Positions 19,032-28,505 of a stretch of DNA of 64,000 nucleotides are shown in pieces. The stretch is from Saprospiraceae bacterium UBA7328 (GTDB lineage: Bacteria; Bacteroidota; Bacteroidia; Chitinophagales; Saprospiraceae). The translations under genes and the position numbers were made by a program. The stretch spans positions 20,984 through 84,983 of the forward strand of contig DKPS01000051.1 of the NCBI GenBank assembly GCA_002471345.1, written 5' to 3'. Each line of letters starts with the position of its first letter. The first letter of the stretch is position 1. The notes beneath the pieces are model-generated. The model made no database searches. It was not told where the DNA came from and was given only the letters and a program-made list of their open reading frames with translations.

Positions 19032-19370
19032 CTATCCAGCAAGATCTTCTACTAGTCCAGATATCTGAGCTAGTCTGTCTTGATCAAGGCTATAATAGAT
19101 GAACTTTCCTTGTCTTTCTGTAATTACTACCCCAGCTCTTCTGAGTATAGCAAGATGTTGTGATGCAACAGACTGTTCTAATCTTAATTTGATATAAATA
19201 TCAGTAACAGTCATAGTATCACTTTCTTCCAAAAGATCTATAATACGCTGTCTTAATTTATGATTAACGGCTCTCAACACGAGAACTGCTTTTCTTAAGT
19301 CAGCATAGTCCAGTTTTACTTCTTTTGGACCTTTTTTTAATGAAATCGTATCTTCCTTCTTATTCCTCAT
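19032..19370 (-). CDS. ArsR-type winged-helix transcriptional regulator, copy B
   Basis: 112 residues. The layout matches copy A: LRAVNHKLRQRIIDLLEE (about 32-49), a recognition region KLRLEQSVASQHLAILRRAGVV (about 61-82) and a wing ERQGKFIYYSL. There are no cysteines, so thiol-based or classical metal sensing is unlikely. It is the first of two tandem paralogs, 173 bases upstream of copy A, and lies downstream of tsaB on the same strand. Each copy has its own candidate operator, pointing to separate transcription. Confidence 0.9.
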   Translation of the reverse strand: MRNKKEDTISLKKGPKEVKLDYADLRKAVLVLRAVNHKLRQRIIDLLEESDTMTVTDIYIKLRLEQSVASQHLAILRRAGVVITERQGKFIYYSLDQDRLAQISGLVEDLAG

Positions 19371-19475
19371 ATTTTTAATACGGTTTTAACAGTTGCAGTA
19401 ACATCCTGTATAAACCAAACTCTGTGCCATAATGGAATTGATTCTTCTCTATTCTTTAAAATGACATACATATTA

Positions 19476-19506
19476 CAAATATATAATGTGTAAAAGCACA
19501 CATTAT
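19476..19506 (-). promoter_or_regulatory. Candidate promoter/operator of ArsR-type copy B
   Basis: Arms ATAATGTGT (19483-19491) and ACACATTAT (19498-19506) form a perfect 9-base inverted repeat with a 6-base spacer. On the minus strand it directly abuts a TATATTTG -7-like box (19483-19476), so a bound repressor would sit between the -33 and -7 positions. No U-run follows, so it is not a convincing tsaB terminator. Confidence 0.45.
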
Positions 19507-19549
19507 CAGCTACTTACTATAACCATTTGTATTAAAAATTAGTTCACCC

Positions 19550-20245
19550 TTATATTAACGGCGATTTAGGTTTAGTGATTTTTGGTGGTTTAAGGTAATT
19601 AGGTTCAAAGTGATCTAGATTTTCAAATAGACTTTGGTCATATGCTAATTGGCTTAAAGAGCATAAGTCTTGGGCAGAACATTGAGTAGGAAGAATCATT
19701 ACGTTTGAATGACCCTCACATATGGATGTTGCTTTTTGTGCACCATTTCCACATATATAAATCCTATGATGATGATCTAAATGATCTAAAAAAAAGTGAT
19801 CTAATATTAGAGGCTGAGTTGGTAAAAGACAATCAAGTGAAGTCGAATATTTAGCCGTATATACTTCATCTCTTCTTGCATCTATCATGGGCATTACTAT
19901 CACATCATTATCATTTAGACTGATATTCGTGATTAGACCATTGGCCAAAGCCTTTAAAGTATCTATAGCAATAAGAGGAATGTCCAATGCGAAAGCTAAC
20001 CCTTTTGCAGTACTGGACCCAACTCGAAGTCCAGTATAAGATCCAGGCCCTTTACTGAGACAAATGGAATTAAGGCTTTTCTTATCTATATCAGATTCTT
20101 CAAGTGAGTTTAAAATTAGGGGCAAAAGGTGAGATGAATGTTTAAAGTCTTTGAATTCTTTTAGTCCAACTGACTTACCATTTACAGATATACATACTGA
20201 ACAAACATCAGTACTCGACTCTATGCAAAGTATTTTTGTTGACAA
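19550..20245 (-). CDS. tsaB: tRNA threonylcarbamoyladenosine biosynthesis protein TsaB
   Basis: 231 residues. TsaB pairs with TsaD and TsaE to transfer the threonylcarbamoyl group to A37 of ANN-decoding tRNAs. The ASKHA fold shows in ILCIESSTDVCSV at the N-terminus, KHSSHLLPLI (about 35-44) and GPGSYTGLRVG (about 68-78), the last a strong family signature. It starts 2 bases after the stop of the upstream S41 protease gene, so the two are probably co-transcribed. Confidence 0.95.
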   Translation of the reverse strand: MSTKILCIESSTDVCSVCISVNGKSVGLKEFKDFKHSSHLLPLILNSLEESDIDKKSLNSICLSKGPGSYTGLRVGSSTAKGLAFALDIPLIAIDTLKALANGLITNISLNDNDVIVMPMIDARRDEVYTAKYSTSLDCLLPTQPLILDHFFLDHLDHHHRIYICGNGAQKATSICEGHSNVMILPTQCSAQDLCSLSQLAYDQSLFENLDHFEPNYLKPPKITKPKSPLI

Positions 20246-20247
20246 GG

Positions 20248-21888
20248 CTATTTATCTGTCTCTTTTAATAGATCACGATACCGCTGCGAATCATTTAGAA
20301 GGCTAATAGCCTCGTTTATTTCCAAATCATCTTTTAACCTTTGCCTTGTTTCGCCTTCATGGTAAAATAATCTTTGAGCTAAATCTTCTTCAAGAAGATC
20401 AATGACCTCCAATTTGTATTGTTGTCTATCATCTTCTTTCTCCGTTGCTATTTTTTGTTCTATAGCTGTGATGTCTGTTGAAAACCCTTTTAAATACCCC
20501 TCTTGCTCTGATATCTTTTTTAATTCAGCGAATTTCTTTTCTGTAGCTGTGACATATTCGAATTTAGATTTATCAAGAAATGCCAAGAAATCATCATAAG
20601 CTGAAAATTGTAAATCCGTAATAGTATCTGGCAGGGCATGATTTTCTACATATTCATTTAAATACTTAAATAGTAAGTGATCCTTTTTTAAAGCTTTAAT
20701 AAAAGGAGGATCAATAGGAGCATCCAATGCAACATCAGGTGCTACTCCTCCGCCATCAAGAACTGGCCTTTTATTCATTGTATAAAAAACTGCTCTTTCA
20801 TTGTCTGCAATAAATTTGGGCTCACCATTTTCATATTCTCTACTCTGAATACATCTCCCACTTGGAATGTAATATTTAGATGTAGTGAGCTTTATACGTG
20901 AGTTATATCCCACTTCTCTGTGGTTTTGTACTAAGCCCTTGCCAAAAGTTCTTTGCCCCATAACAATGCCCCTATCATAATCTTGAATAGTACCAGATAC
21001 AATCTCTGAAGCAGAAGCTGAATTCTTATTAGTTAATACGACTAATGGAAGTTCAGTATCTACAGGAGTTCTTCTTGTATTATAAAATTGATCTCTTTCT
21101 ATAACCTTACCTTTAGTACTTACTGCAGGTGATCCTTTTGGCAAGAAAATACCTACAATATCAATAGCTTCTGCCAACAGCCCTCCTCCATTATTTCTAA
21201 GATCCAAGACTAGTCCTTTGAGATTTGGATTGTTTTTTCTCATAGATCTCAATTCACCCGCAATGTTTTTTCCAGCATTTCTAGTAAATGTGGTCAATGC
21301 TATATAGCCTATGTCATCTGCAATGAAGCCGCTATATGGCACATTGGGTACTTCTATTCGAGATCTTGTAAGAGTTACATCCATCGTTTGGTTGTTCACT
21401 GGTCTGTGTATGGTGAGACTTACATCGGTACCAGGAATACCTCTAATGACTTGGAGCACATCATCGTAAGATTTGCCATCTGCTGACTTTCCGTTTACAG
21501 CAGTCACTTCATCTCCTACTTTGAGACCTGCTTTAAGAGCGGGGCCATTTTCATATAATTCTACTATTGTTACCTTTCCATCTATATCTGCACTTTGCCC
21601 ACCAAGGCCACTATATCTGCCTTCGGATTCAAGACGATAACTAGTCATCTGACTTTCTGAATAGTACACAGTATAAGGATCTAAACTATTCATCATGGCA
21701 TCAATGCCTGTTTTCATTAACTCGTTAGGATCGAGATCATCTACATATTGAGTGGTGAGCTCATTATAAATATTGGTAAAGATTTCTATGTTTTTTAATA
21801 TCTCGAAGAGTTTATCATTATTATGAACAGTTGCAGAAATACTAAACAAACCAATAAGTGATGCTGCGAGAAGGTACTTTTTCATCAT
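20248..21888 (-). CDS. S41 family C-terminal processing protease (CtpA/Prc type)
   Basis: 546 residues with an N-terminal export signal (MMKKYLLAASLIGLFSIS). A PDZ domain spans about 85-165 (GLGGQSADIDGKVTIV, ENGPALKAGLKVGDEV). The tail-specific protease domain follows, with LRNNGGGLL (231-239), NKNSASASEIVSG containing the catalytic serine (290-295) and the catalytic lysine in FGKGLVQ (Lys317). Such enzymes cleave periplasmic proteins from a disordered C-terminus. The last 150 residues are charged and partly helical. It precedes tsaB by 2 bases. Confidence 0.94.
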   Translation of the reverse strand: MMKKYLLAASLIGLFSISATVHNNDKLFEILKNIEIFTNIYNELTTQYVDDLDPNELMKTGIDAMMNSLDPYTVYYSESQMTSYRLESEGRYSGLGGQSADIDGKVTIVELYENGPALKAGLKVGDEVTAVNGKSADGKSYDDVLQVIRGIPGTDVSLTIHRPVNNQTMDVTLTRSRIEVPNVPYSGFIADDIGYIALTTFTRNAGKNIAGELRSMRKNNPNLKGLVLDLRNNGGGLLAEAIDIVGIFLPKGSPAVSTKGKVIERDQFYNTRRTPVDTELPLVVLTNKNSASASEIVSGTIQDYDRGIVMGQRTFGKGLVQNHREVGYNSRIKLTTSKYYIPSGRCIQSREYENGEPKFIADNERAVFYTMNKRPVLDGGGVAPDVALDAPIDPPFIKALKKDHLLFKYLNEYVENHALPDTITDLQFSAYDDFLAFLDKSKFEYVTATEKKFAELKKISEQEGYLKGFSTDITAIEQKIATEKEDDRQQYKLEVIDLLEEDLAQRLFYHEGETRQRLKDDLEINEAISLLNDSQRYRDLLKETDK

Positions 21889-21976
21889 GATGGTAATTAT
21901 TGTAAGACTTAGAAATCATTCATCACATTGTAAATGAAAGAATGAATGTGTAATGTAAACGTAAGAGATCATTTAA

Positions 21977-22738
21977 TTATTCCAAGAAGTCATGGACTAT
22001 ACCCAATAGTTCTTTTGGTTTTTCTGCATGAACCCAATGCCCAGCATTTTCTACAGTTTCTAAAAGTACAGCAGGGAATATGGATTGAATGTATTCCATA
22101 TCTTGAATTCTCACATAAGGGGAATTACCACCTCTTATTATTAGAGAAGGTCCTTTATAAAGACTTCCTTCCGGAACTGCTTTTCTTATTTCATCATATT
22201 GATCATGAAGTACTTGAAAATTAGCTTTCCATTTATAGCTAGAGTCTGTTCTACTTAGATTTTTAAGTAAGAACTGCCTTGTTGGTAAAATTGAAATTTT
22301 AGTACTCAGTGCATCATCTATCTCTCCTCTTCTTCCATATTTATTCAGGTCTATCGGTAGAATTGCATCAAAAATTTCGTCATGATTCCCTTTATAATAA
22401 CCATGAGCACCAATGTCCACGCTGATTATTCCTAATGTAGATTTTGGATATCTTGTAGCAAAATACATAGCAGTCTTTCCTCCCATAGAATGTCCCAGTA
22501 CATAGGCTCTTGGAATATTTAAATCATCTATAAGTTCTTTGAGGTCCTGAGCATATAATTCAAAACTTATTTCATCTGAATGTGGTGATTTACCATGATT
22601 CCTATGATCTACTAGAATGACTTTGTACTTTTCAGCAAGTGCCTTCCCAAAAGTCATCCAATTATCTAACATGCCAAATAGCCCATGGAGAATTACAATT
22701 GGAGTGCCCTCTCCTAAAATTTTATGGTTTAGTTTCAT
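21977..22738 (-). CDS. Alpha/beta-fold hydrolase (YbfF-like esterase)
   Basis: 253 residues, no signal peptide, so cytoplasmic. The fold is clear from ILHGLFGMLDNW (oxyanion HG motif, about 17-28), DHRNHGKSPHS (about 44-54), nucleophile elbow GHSMGG with Ser84, and the catalytic histidine in NAGHWVHAEKP near the C-terminus. This resembles E. coli YbfF-type acyl-CoA or short-chain esterases. The physiological substrate is unknown. It is divergent from the aldo/keto reductase gene with 98 bases between them. Confidence 0.9.
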   Translation of the reverse strand: MKLNHKILGEGTPIVILHGLFGMLDNWMTFGKALAEKYKVILVDHRNHGKSPHSDEISFELYAQDLKELIDDLNIPRAYVLGHSMGGKTAMYFATRYPKSTLGIISVDIGAHGYYKGNHDEIFDAILPIDLNKYGRRGEIDDALSTKISILPTRQFLLKNLSRTDSSYKWKANFQVLHDQYDEIRKAVPEGSLYKGPSLIIRGGNSPYVRIQDMEYIQSIFPAVLLETVENAGHWVHAEKPKELLGIVHDFLE

Positions 22739-22836
22739 GTGTTAGTTTTGATTTGTAATCATTATCAAGTTCAAAAACAAGAAATTCAATCATAAGTTCC
22801 TTAAAATTATAACTAGGAAACAAGATTAATCGAGAA

Positions 22837-23880
22837 ATGAAAAGAGTTCTACTAAAACCAGATTATTCAATATCCAATATTATAAAAGGTGGATGGCATT
22901 TGGCCGGTGGGCATGGAAACATAGATGAATCTGATGCTATAGATGATATGCGACTCTTTGTCGAAGCAGGAATAACAACATTTGATTGTGCAGATATCTA
23001 TACGGGTGTAGAAGAACTTATAGGTAAATTTCTAAGAAAGTATAAGCGGTCATTTGATATGAAGGAATTATCGAAAATTCAAATTCATACCAAATACGTT
23101 CCAGATTATGACGCTCTGTACTCATTGAAAAAAGAGGATACAGAAAGAGTTATTGATCGATCATTGAAACGTCTGGGTGTGGAAAGGTTGGATTTGGTTC
23201 AATTTGCCTGGTGGGATTATCAATTTGATGGTTATGTGGAAACTGCTCTGCACTTATCAGAAATACAAAAGAAAGGTAAAATAGCATTCTTAGGAGCCAC
23301 AAATTTTGATACCTATCATCTGGAAAAAATCTTAGATGCAGGGGTAGATATCCTCACGCACCAAGTACAATATTCAGCATTAGATCTAAGGCCAGAAAAA
23401 AAACAAGTACAACTTGCCAAAAATCATAATTTTTCTTTTTTGTGTTATGGCTCCGTAGCAGGGGGATTTTTAAGCGATAAATATATAGGTGTCAGAGAAC
23501 CCAAGGAACCATTAGAGAATAGGTCATTAACAAAGTATAAGCTTATTATTGACGAATTTGGGAACTGGGATTATTTCCAAGAACTCTTAAGTTGTCTAAG
23601 AGCTATTGCAGATAAATATGAAGTTGATATTGCTGAGGTGGCAATTAAGTACATTATGTCAAAAAATAAAGTTTCTGGTGTTATTGTAGGAGCTAGAAAT
23701 AGTATTCATTTGGCAAAACTTCAAAAGATAGAGTCAGTAACATTAACAGAAGATGAAATCTCTGAAATAGATATCTTTTCTAAAAATAGTAAAGGACCTT
23801 ACGGTCCAGTATATGATCTAGAGAGAGATAAAACAGGAAGACATGGGTCTATTATGAAGTATAACCTCAATCAATCATAA
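22837..23880 (+). CDS. Aldo/keto reductase-like protein with altered catalytic tetrad
   Basis: 347 residues with an AKR (beta/alpha)8 barrel pattern. FDCADIYTGVEELIG supplies the tetrad Asp50 and Tyr55, and IHTKYV supplies Lys86. The fourth residue, normally His in a QxHxxD-like motif, is replaced: the sequence reads DLVQFAWWDY, with alanine at 124. Relatives I recall read QFHWWDY. Late motifs for NADPH binding are present (GVIVGARNSIHL). The enzyme may have reduced or altered activity. It lies 7 bases upstream of the NhaC-type gene. Confidence 0.85.
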   Translation: MKRVLLKPDYSISNIIKGGWHLAGGHGNIDESDAIDDMRLFVEAGITTFDCADIYTGVEELIGKFLRKYKRSFDMKELSKIQIHTKYVPDYDALYSLKKEDTERVIDRSLKRLGVERLDLVQFAWWDYQFDGYVETALHLSEIQKKGKIAFLGATNFDTYHLEKILDAGVDILTHQVQYSALDLRPEKKQVQLAKNHNFSFLCYGSVAGGFLSDKYIGVREPKEPLENRSLTKYKLIIDEFGNWDYFQELLSCLRAIADKYEVDIAEVAIKYIMSKNKVSGVIVGARNSIHLAKLQKIESVTLTEDEISEIDIFSKNSKGPYGPVYDLERDKTGRHGSIMKYNLNQS

Positions 23881-23887
23881 TTAATAA

Positions 23888-25309
23888 ATGGATTTACATT
23901 CTCAAAAAGCGAGTCCTGATAAAGAATTAGGTTTCTATGGAGGTGTTATTGGTGCACTTGCACCTTTTTTTATTTTTCTTATCGGGGTCATTTTTATTGC
24001 TTTATCAGGAGCACCTGACGAGAAAGGCTTTTGGCCTATACTCATTTTGGCTTTAGGTGTAGGATTGATTCTATCCAAAAACAAGAAAAGTTATAGTGAG
24101 GCTGTTATAGATGGGATGTCAGAGAGGATTGTAATGATTATGATTACAGCCTGGATACTTGCATCAATTATCGGAGTGTTGATGGCCTCTACTGGATTTG
24201 TAGAAGCTTTGACTTGGATGGCTAGTCAAGCTAATCTAAGTAATACGGGTTACATTGTCTCTACATTTATCATCTGTTGTATTGTTTCTCTTTCCACAGG
24301 ATCTAGTTTTGCGACAATACTTATCTGTGGGCCTCTATTATATCCTACTGGAGGTCTTATGGGTGCTCACCTTCCCACATTAGCAGGAGCAGTTATAGCA
24401 GGAGCAACATTTGGTGATTTCTCTGCCCCAATTTCTGATACTACAATAGCAAGTGCACTTAGTCAAAAAGCGAATATTGGTATGACCGTAAAGAGTCGGA
24501 TAAAGTATATAATTCCAGCTCTATTTATTGCAATGTTTGCTTTTGTTATTAGTGCTCAAATGCACAGTAATGATTCTATTGATACAAGTATTACCATTTC
24601 TGGTGACCCTAGTGGAATTCCAATGCTACTAGTCCCCGTTTTAATTATTTGGCTTTTTCTAAAGGAATGTCATTTAGTCCATGGATTAATGTATGGATTG
24701 TTGTTTGGTGTAGTGATTGGCTTGATATCGGGGTTGTTGCCCATTGAAAATTTATTATCACTTGATTTGGAGAATTTTGTTGCAAAGAGTTTTATTATAG
24801 ATGGTATTAATAGGGCTGTAGGTATTAGTTTTTTCACAATACTCTTAATGGGACTAGTTGGAGTGGTTAAGGCAAGTAAAATTATGGAGAGATTAGTTTT
24901 ATTTGCTGAAAAGAATAGCCAATCTCTAAAACAAGGAGAGATGTGGATTGCTGGGACCGTTTGGACTGCAGTGATGATGACAACGCATAGTATAGTTGCT
25001 ATTCTAATGACATCTGACTTTTCTAATGACGTAGGAGCAAAAAAGGGCATGTCTTCTGTAAGAAGAGCTAATATTCTCAGCTTAGTAGTTTGTATTTTTC
25101 CTTTTTTACTCCCATATTTTATTCCCGTAATCTTGATGTCCAATATGACTTCTACAGGACAAGAGTTTGATATAGCTTCTGTAGGTCCTTTAGAAGTAGG
25201 TCTTTATAATTTTATGGCTTGGGCATTATTAATAATAACGATGGTGACTCTCTTATTTGGATTTGGAAGGAATGATGATAATAAATCAGCGATAAACAAT
25301 GGCAAATAA
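23888..25309 (+). CDS. NhaC-family Na+/H+ antiporter-like membrane protein
   Basis: 473 residues, with roughly 11-12 predicted membrane segments. The conserved GATFGDFSAPISDTTIASAL segment (about 175-194) is typical of NhaC/ArsB-clan antiporters. Family members exchange Na+ for H+ or, in some branches, amino-acid derived compounds; the substrate is not certain. It sits between the aldo/keto reductase gene (7 bases upstream) and the TIGR04076 gene, whose start it overlaps by 11 bases, suggesting one operon. Confidence 0.88.
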   Translation: MDLHSQKASPDKELGFYGGVIGALAPFFIFLIGVIFIALSGAPDEKGFWPILILALGVGLILSKNKKSYSEAVIDGMSERIVMIMITAWILASIIGVLMASTGFVEALTWMASQANLSNTGYIVSTFIICCIVSLSTGSSFATILICGPLLYPTGGLMGAHLPTLAGAVIAGATFGDFSAPISDTTIASALSQKANIGMTVKSRIKYIIPALFIAMFAFVISAQMHSNDSIDTSITISGDPSGIPMLLVPVLIIWLFLKECHLVHGLMYGLLFGVVIGLISGLLPIENLLSLDLENFVAKSFIIDGINRAVGISFFTILLMGLVGVVKASKIMERLVLFAEKNSQSLKQGEMWIAGTVWTAVMMTTHSIVAILMTSDFSNDVGAKKGMSSVRRANILSLVVCIFPFLLPYFIPVILMSNMTSTGQEFDIASVGPLEVGLYNFMAWALLIITMVTLLFGFGRNDDNKSAINNGK

Positions 25310-25658
25310 TAAAAAGCTTAAAGCCGATCAATTTGAATTGTATGACCTTACAGTTATTGTGGAAAAGATTGATGGTCTCTGTACATGTAATATGACAGTA
25401 GGAGATTGTTTTCATTTGAAAGGCGGAAAACTATCTATGCCTGAAAAAAAAGATTTTTGTTTGTTTGCGCTACAGTCTACAATTCCACTACTACCCGCTA
25501 AACAGAGAATAAATGACCCTGCTGATTGGATGGAAACAGATTCTAGAGTAATCTGTCCTGATCCTGCTTGTGGATTAGTAATGCGTATAGATCGTGATAG
25601 TAAGCGGGTTTTGGATCATGATGATGTGAGTCCCATTCCATGGGATCGAAAATCATAG
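25299..25658 (+). CDS. TIGR04076 family protein
   Basis: 119 residues. I recognise the family from the layout: a beta strand with CTCNMTVGDCFHLKGGKL (about 28-45), FCLFALQSTIPLLPA (about 54-68) and CPDPACGLVMRI (about 88-99). Function is not established; the spaced cysteines suggest metal or redox chemistry. It begins inside the last codons of the antiporter gene, so translational coupling is likely, and it ends 27 bases before uvrB. Confidence 0.75.
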   Translation: MANNKKLKADQFELYDLTVIVEKIDGLCTCNMTVGDCFHLKGGKLSMPEKKDFCLFALQSTIPLLPAKQRINDPADWMETDSRVICPDPACGLVMRIDRDSKRVLDHDDVSPIPWDRKS

Positions 25659-25685
25659 ATTTGTAAAAAGAAAAGCGCATTTTAT

Positions 25686-27716
25686 ATGGTATTTAAATTG
25701 GTTTCAGATTTTCAACCTACAGGTGATCAGCCAAAGGCGATAAAGGAGTTAGTACAGGGTATTAATGACAAAGACCGTGCTCAAGTCCTTTTGGGGGTGA
25801 CCGGAAGTGGGAAGACCTTTACTATGGCCAATGTTATAGAGAAAGTGCAAAAGCCTACATTGATTCTTACACATAACAAAACACTCACAGCCCAGCTCTA
25901 TAGCGAAATGTGTGAATTTTTTCCTGATAACGCCATTGAATACTTTGTTTCGTATTATGATTATTATCAACCTGAAGCTTATCTCTCTTCGTCAGATACC
26001 TACATAGAAAAAGATTTATCTATAAATGAAGAAGTAGATAAACTACGTCTAAGAGCTACATCCAACCTTTTGAGTGGAAGGAGAGATGTAATCATTGTTT
26101 CATCTGTATCATGTATTTATGGTATGGGTAATCCAGATGACCTAAGTGGTGGTATAATTAGAATAGAAAAGGGTCAAACATTAAGTAGAAATAGGTTCCT
26201 ATATAATCTAGTAGAAAGTCTATACTCAAGAACAGAGACTGATTTTAAAAGAGGGAGTTTCAGAGTACGCGGTGATACTGTAGATATTCATTTACCTTAT
26301 GTGGACTTTGGATATCGTATTACTTTTTTCGGTGATGAGATAGAGAATATTGAAAAAATAGAATTGGAGAGTGGAAAAAGAATAATTGGTCTAGACCATG
26401 CCGCTATCTTTCCAGCTAATCTTTATGTGGCCCCTAGAGAGAGAATGAAAGGGATTCTTCATATGATTGAAGATGAGCTAGATGGCCATGAAAAATTCTT
26501 TGAACAGGAAGGAAGATTCATTGAAGCTAAGCGGATAAAGGAGAGAGTTGAGTTTGACTTAGAAATGATGCGTGAGTTAGGTTATTGTAATGGAGTTGAA
26601 AACTATTCCAGATTTTTTGACGGTCGGAAACCGGGAACGAGACCTTTCTGCCTATTGGATTATTTCCCTGATGATTATCTTATGATGATTGACGAAAGTC
26701 ATGTGACCATTCCTCAAGTGAGAGGAATGTGGGGAGGGGACAGAGCTAGAAAAATTAATCTAGTGAATTTTGGATTCAGATTACCTTCAGCTTTAGACAA
26801 TCGACCCTTGAATTTTGATGAATTTGAAACTTTAGTTAATCAAGTAGTTTATGTGAGTGCTACTCCGGCAGATTATGAACTTACACAAACAGAAGGAGTT
26901 GTAATAGAGCAAATTGTAAGACCAACGGGCCTGTTAGATCCTCCTATAGAGGTAAGGCCAAGTATCAATCAGATCGATGACTTACTTGAGGAAATTCATA
27001 AGAGGATAGAAGTAAAGGAGAGAGTCCTAGTCACCACACTTACCAAAAGAATGGCCGAAGAACTGAGTAAGTATCTGGCCAAAATGGGAATTAAAGTGAA
27101 GTATATTCACTCTGAAGTAGATACTATGGAAAGAGTGGAAATCATTAGAGATTTGAGACTTGGAGGATTTGATGTGCTGGTAGGAGTTAACTTATTAAGA
27201 GAAGGGTTAGATATACCTGAAGTGTCTTTGGTGGCAATTTTAGATGCAGATAAGGAGGGCTTTTTGAGAAATGGAAGATCTCTTACTCAGACGGCTGGTA
27301 GGGCAGCTCGAAATTCGGAGGGACTTGTTATTTTTTATGCGGATAGAGTTACTGGAAGTATGCAAGAAACCATCGATGAAACCAATAGACGTCGTGCAAT
27401 TCAAATGCTTTATAATGAAAAACACGGCATCACCCCTACTACAATCATGAGGACTAAAGAAGAGATATTAGCTAAGAAATCTATCCTTGATATTAGAGGT
27501 AAAAAGAAAAAGAAATACTATGAAGAACCCGAAGAAATTAGCATTGCTGCAGACCCTGTAATAGCTTATATGTCAAAGGATCAACTCGAGAGATTGATTG
27601 CGCGAACTGAGGAAAAGATGAAAAAGGCAGCTAAAGAGTTAGACTTTATAACAGCAGCTCAGTATAGAGACGAATTGTTTGCTTTGAAGAAAAAACTGGG
27701 AACTGCGGTGTCATAA
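25686..27716 (+). CDS. uvrB: Excinuclease ABC subunit B
   Basis: 676 residues, the usual length. It is the DNA-damage verification helicase of nucleotide excision repair, handed to lesions by UvrA and binding UvrC. Visible are Walker A GVTGSGKTFT (about 38-47), the damage-probing beta-hairpin region FVSYYDYYQPEAY (about 89-101), helicase motifs IDESHVTIPQ and LREGLDIPE, QTAGRAARN, and the C-terminal UvrC-binding UVR motif (ERLIARTEEKM through YRDELF). The last 6 bases overlap the convergent glycosyltransferase gene. Confidence 0.98.
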   Translation: MVFKLVSDFQPTGDQPKAIKELVQGINDKDRAQVLLGVTGSGKTFTMANVIEKVQKPTLILTHNKTLTAQLYSEMCEFFPDNAIEYFVSYYDYYQPEAYLSSSDTYIEKDLSINEEVDKLRLRATSNLLSGRRDVIIVSSVSCIYGMGNPDDLSGGIIRIEKGQTLSRNRFLYNLVESLYSRTETDFKRGSFRVRGDTVDIHLPYVDFGYRITFFGDEIENIEKIELESGKRIIGLDHAAIFPANLYVAPRERMKGILHMIEDELDGHEKFFEQEGRFIEAKRIKERVEFDLEMMRELGYCNGVENYSRFFDGRKPGTRPFCLLDYFPDDYLMMIDESHVTIPQVRGMWGGDRARKINLVNFGFRLPSALDNRPLNFDEFETLVNQVVYVSATPADYELTQTEGVVIEQIVRPTGLLDPPIEVRPSINQIDDLLEEIHKRIEVKERVLVTTLTKRMAEELSKYLAKMGIKVKYIHSEVDTMERVEIIRDLRLGGFDVLVGVNLLREGLDIPEVSLVAILDADKEGFLRNGRSLTQTAGRAARNSEGLVIFYADRVTGSMQETIDETNRRRAIQMLYNEKHGITPTTIMRTKEEILAKKSILDIRGKKKKKYYEEPEEISIAADPVIAYMSKDQLERLIARTEEKMKKAAKELDFITAAQYRDELFALKKKLGTAVS

Positions 27717-28460
27717 TGGTTTCTCATATATTCTGAATTTACCTATCCTTCTTCTTTGAAAAAAATGTTTGAAGGATACGCCTAATACGCCAATTCCATA
27801 TTTAACAGATCTCTTAAAATTAATACTTGAGGCTTCCTTAAAGTATTTTGTAGGACACGTAATTTCTGCTATATCAAATCCGTGATATACAATCTGAGAA
27901 AGCATTTGATTATCAAAAATGAAGTCATCAGAGTTATTCATAAAATTTATTGATTCTAGTACTTCTCTCGAAAATGCTCTGTATCCGGTATGGTATTCTG
28001 ATAATTTTTGATCAATTAGTATATTCTGGACAAAAGTTAAAAATCTATTGGATATGTATTTATAATAAGGCATGCCACCTTTTAATGCCCCTTTACCTAA
28101 TATCCTACTTCCTAAAACCACTGGATACAAATCCTCTCCTATAATATTAACAAATGAAGGAATGAGCTTTGGGGTATATTGATAATCAGGGTGTAGCATA
28201 ATAATGATGTCACCTCCAAGGGACAGGGCTTTTTGATATAGTGATTTCTGATTCCCACCATAACCTTTGTTTTGGTCATGAGTTATGATATGTTTAATTC
28301 CTAGCTGTTTGGCAATTTTGACTGTATCATCGGTACTATGGTCATCACATAAGATCACTTCATCAACAATGTCAAAAGGGATCTCTTCAAACGTCTGGGA
28401 AATTGTCTGACTGGCATTGTATGCAGGAAGAACGACTACAACTTTCTTTGATTTATACAT
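27711..28460 (-). CDS. Family 2 glycosyltransferase (DPM1/polyprenol-type)
   Basis: 249 residues. The GT-A fold shows in VVVLPAYNASQTI (about 8-20), LCDDHSTDDT (about 37-46), NKGYGGNQKS (nucleotide-sugar region) and HPDYQYTP in the place of the DxD motif. There is no membrane-spanning C-terminus, so the enzyme is cytosolic or peripheral. It likely transfers a sugar onto a lipid carrier or glycan; donor and acceptor are not evident. It converges on uvrB with a 6-base overlap. Confidence 0.9.
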   Translation of the reverse strand: MYKSKKVVVVLPAYNASQTISQTFEEIPFDIVDEVILCDDHSTDDTVKIAKQLGIKHIITHDQNKGYGGNQKSLYQKALSLGGDIIIMLHPDYQYTPKLIPSFVNIIGEDLYPVVLGSRILGKGALKGGMPYYKYISNRFLTFVQNILIDQKLSEYHTGYRAFSREVLESINFMNNSDDFIFDNQMLSQIVYHGFDIAEITCPTKYFKEASSINFKRSVKYGIGVLGVSFKHFFQRRRIGKFRIYEKPL

Positions 28461-28505
28461 TTCTCGCTTTAAAGCCGATATTAGAGGTCTAACAAAATTA
28501 CAAAA

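Noticed and set aside
18529-22738. Regulators plus protease as a defence or toxin-antitoxin system
   Set aside because: The neighbours are housekeeping (tsaB, CtpA-type protease) and the ArsR-type proteins have no effector partner.
24670-25143. 157-codon open frame antisense to the NhaC-type gene
   Set aside because: It lies wholly inside a gene with clear family motifs and its own translation is a mirror of hydrophobic codons; no domain is visible.
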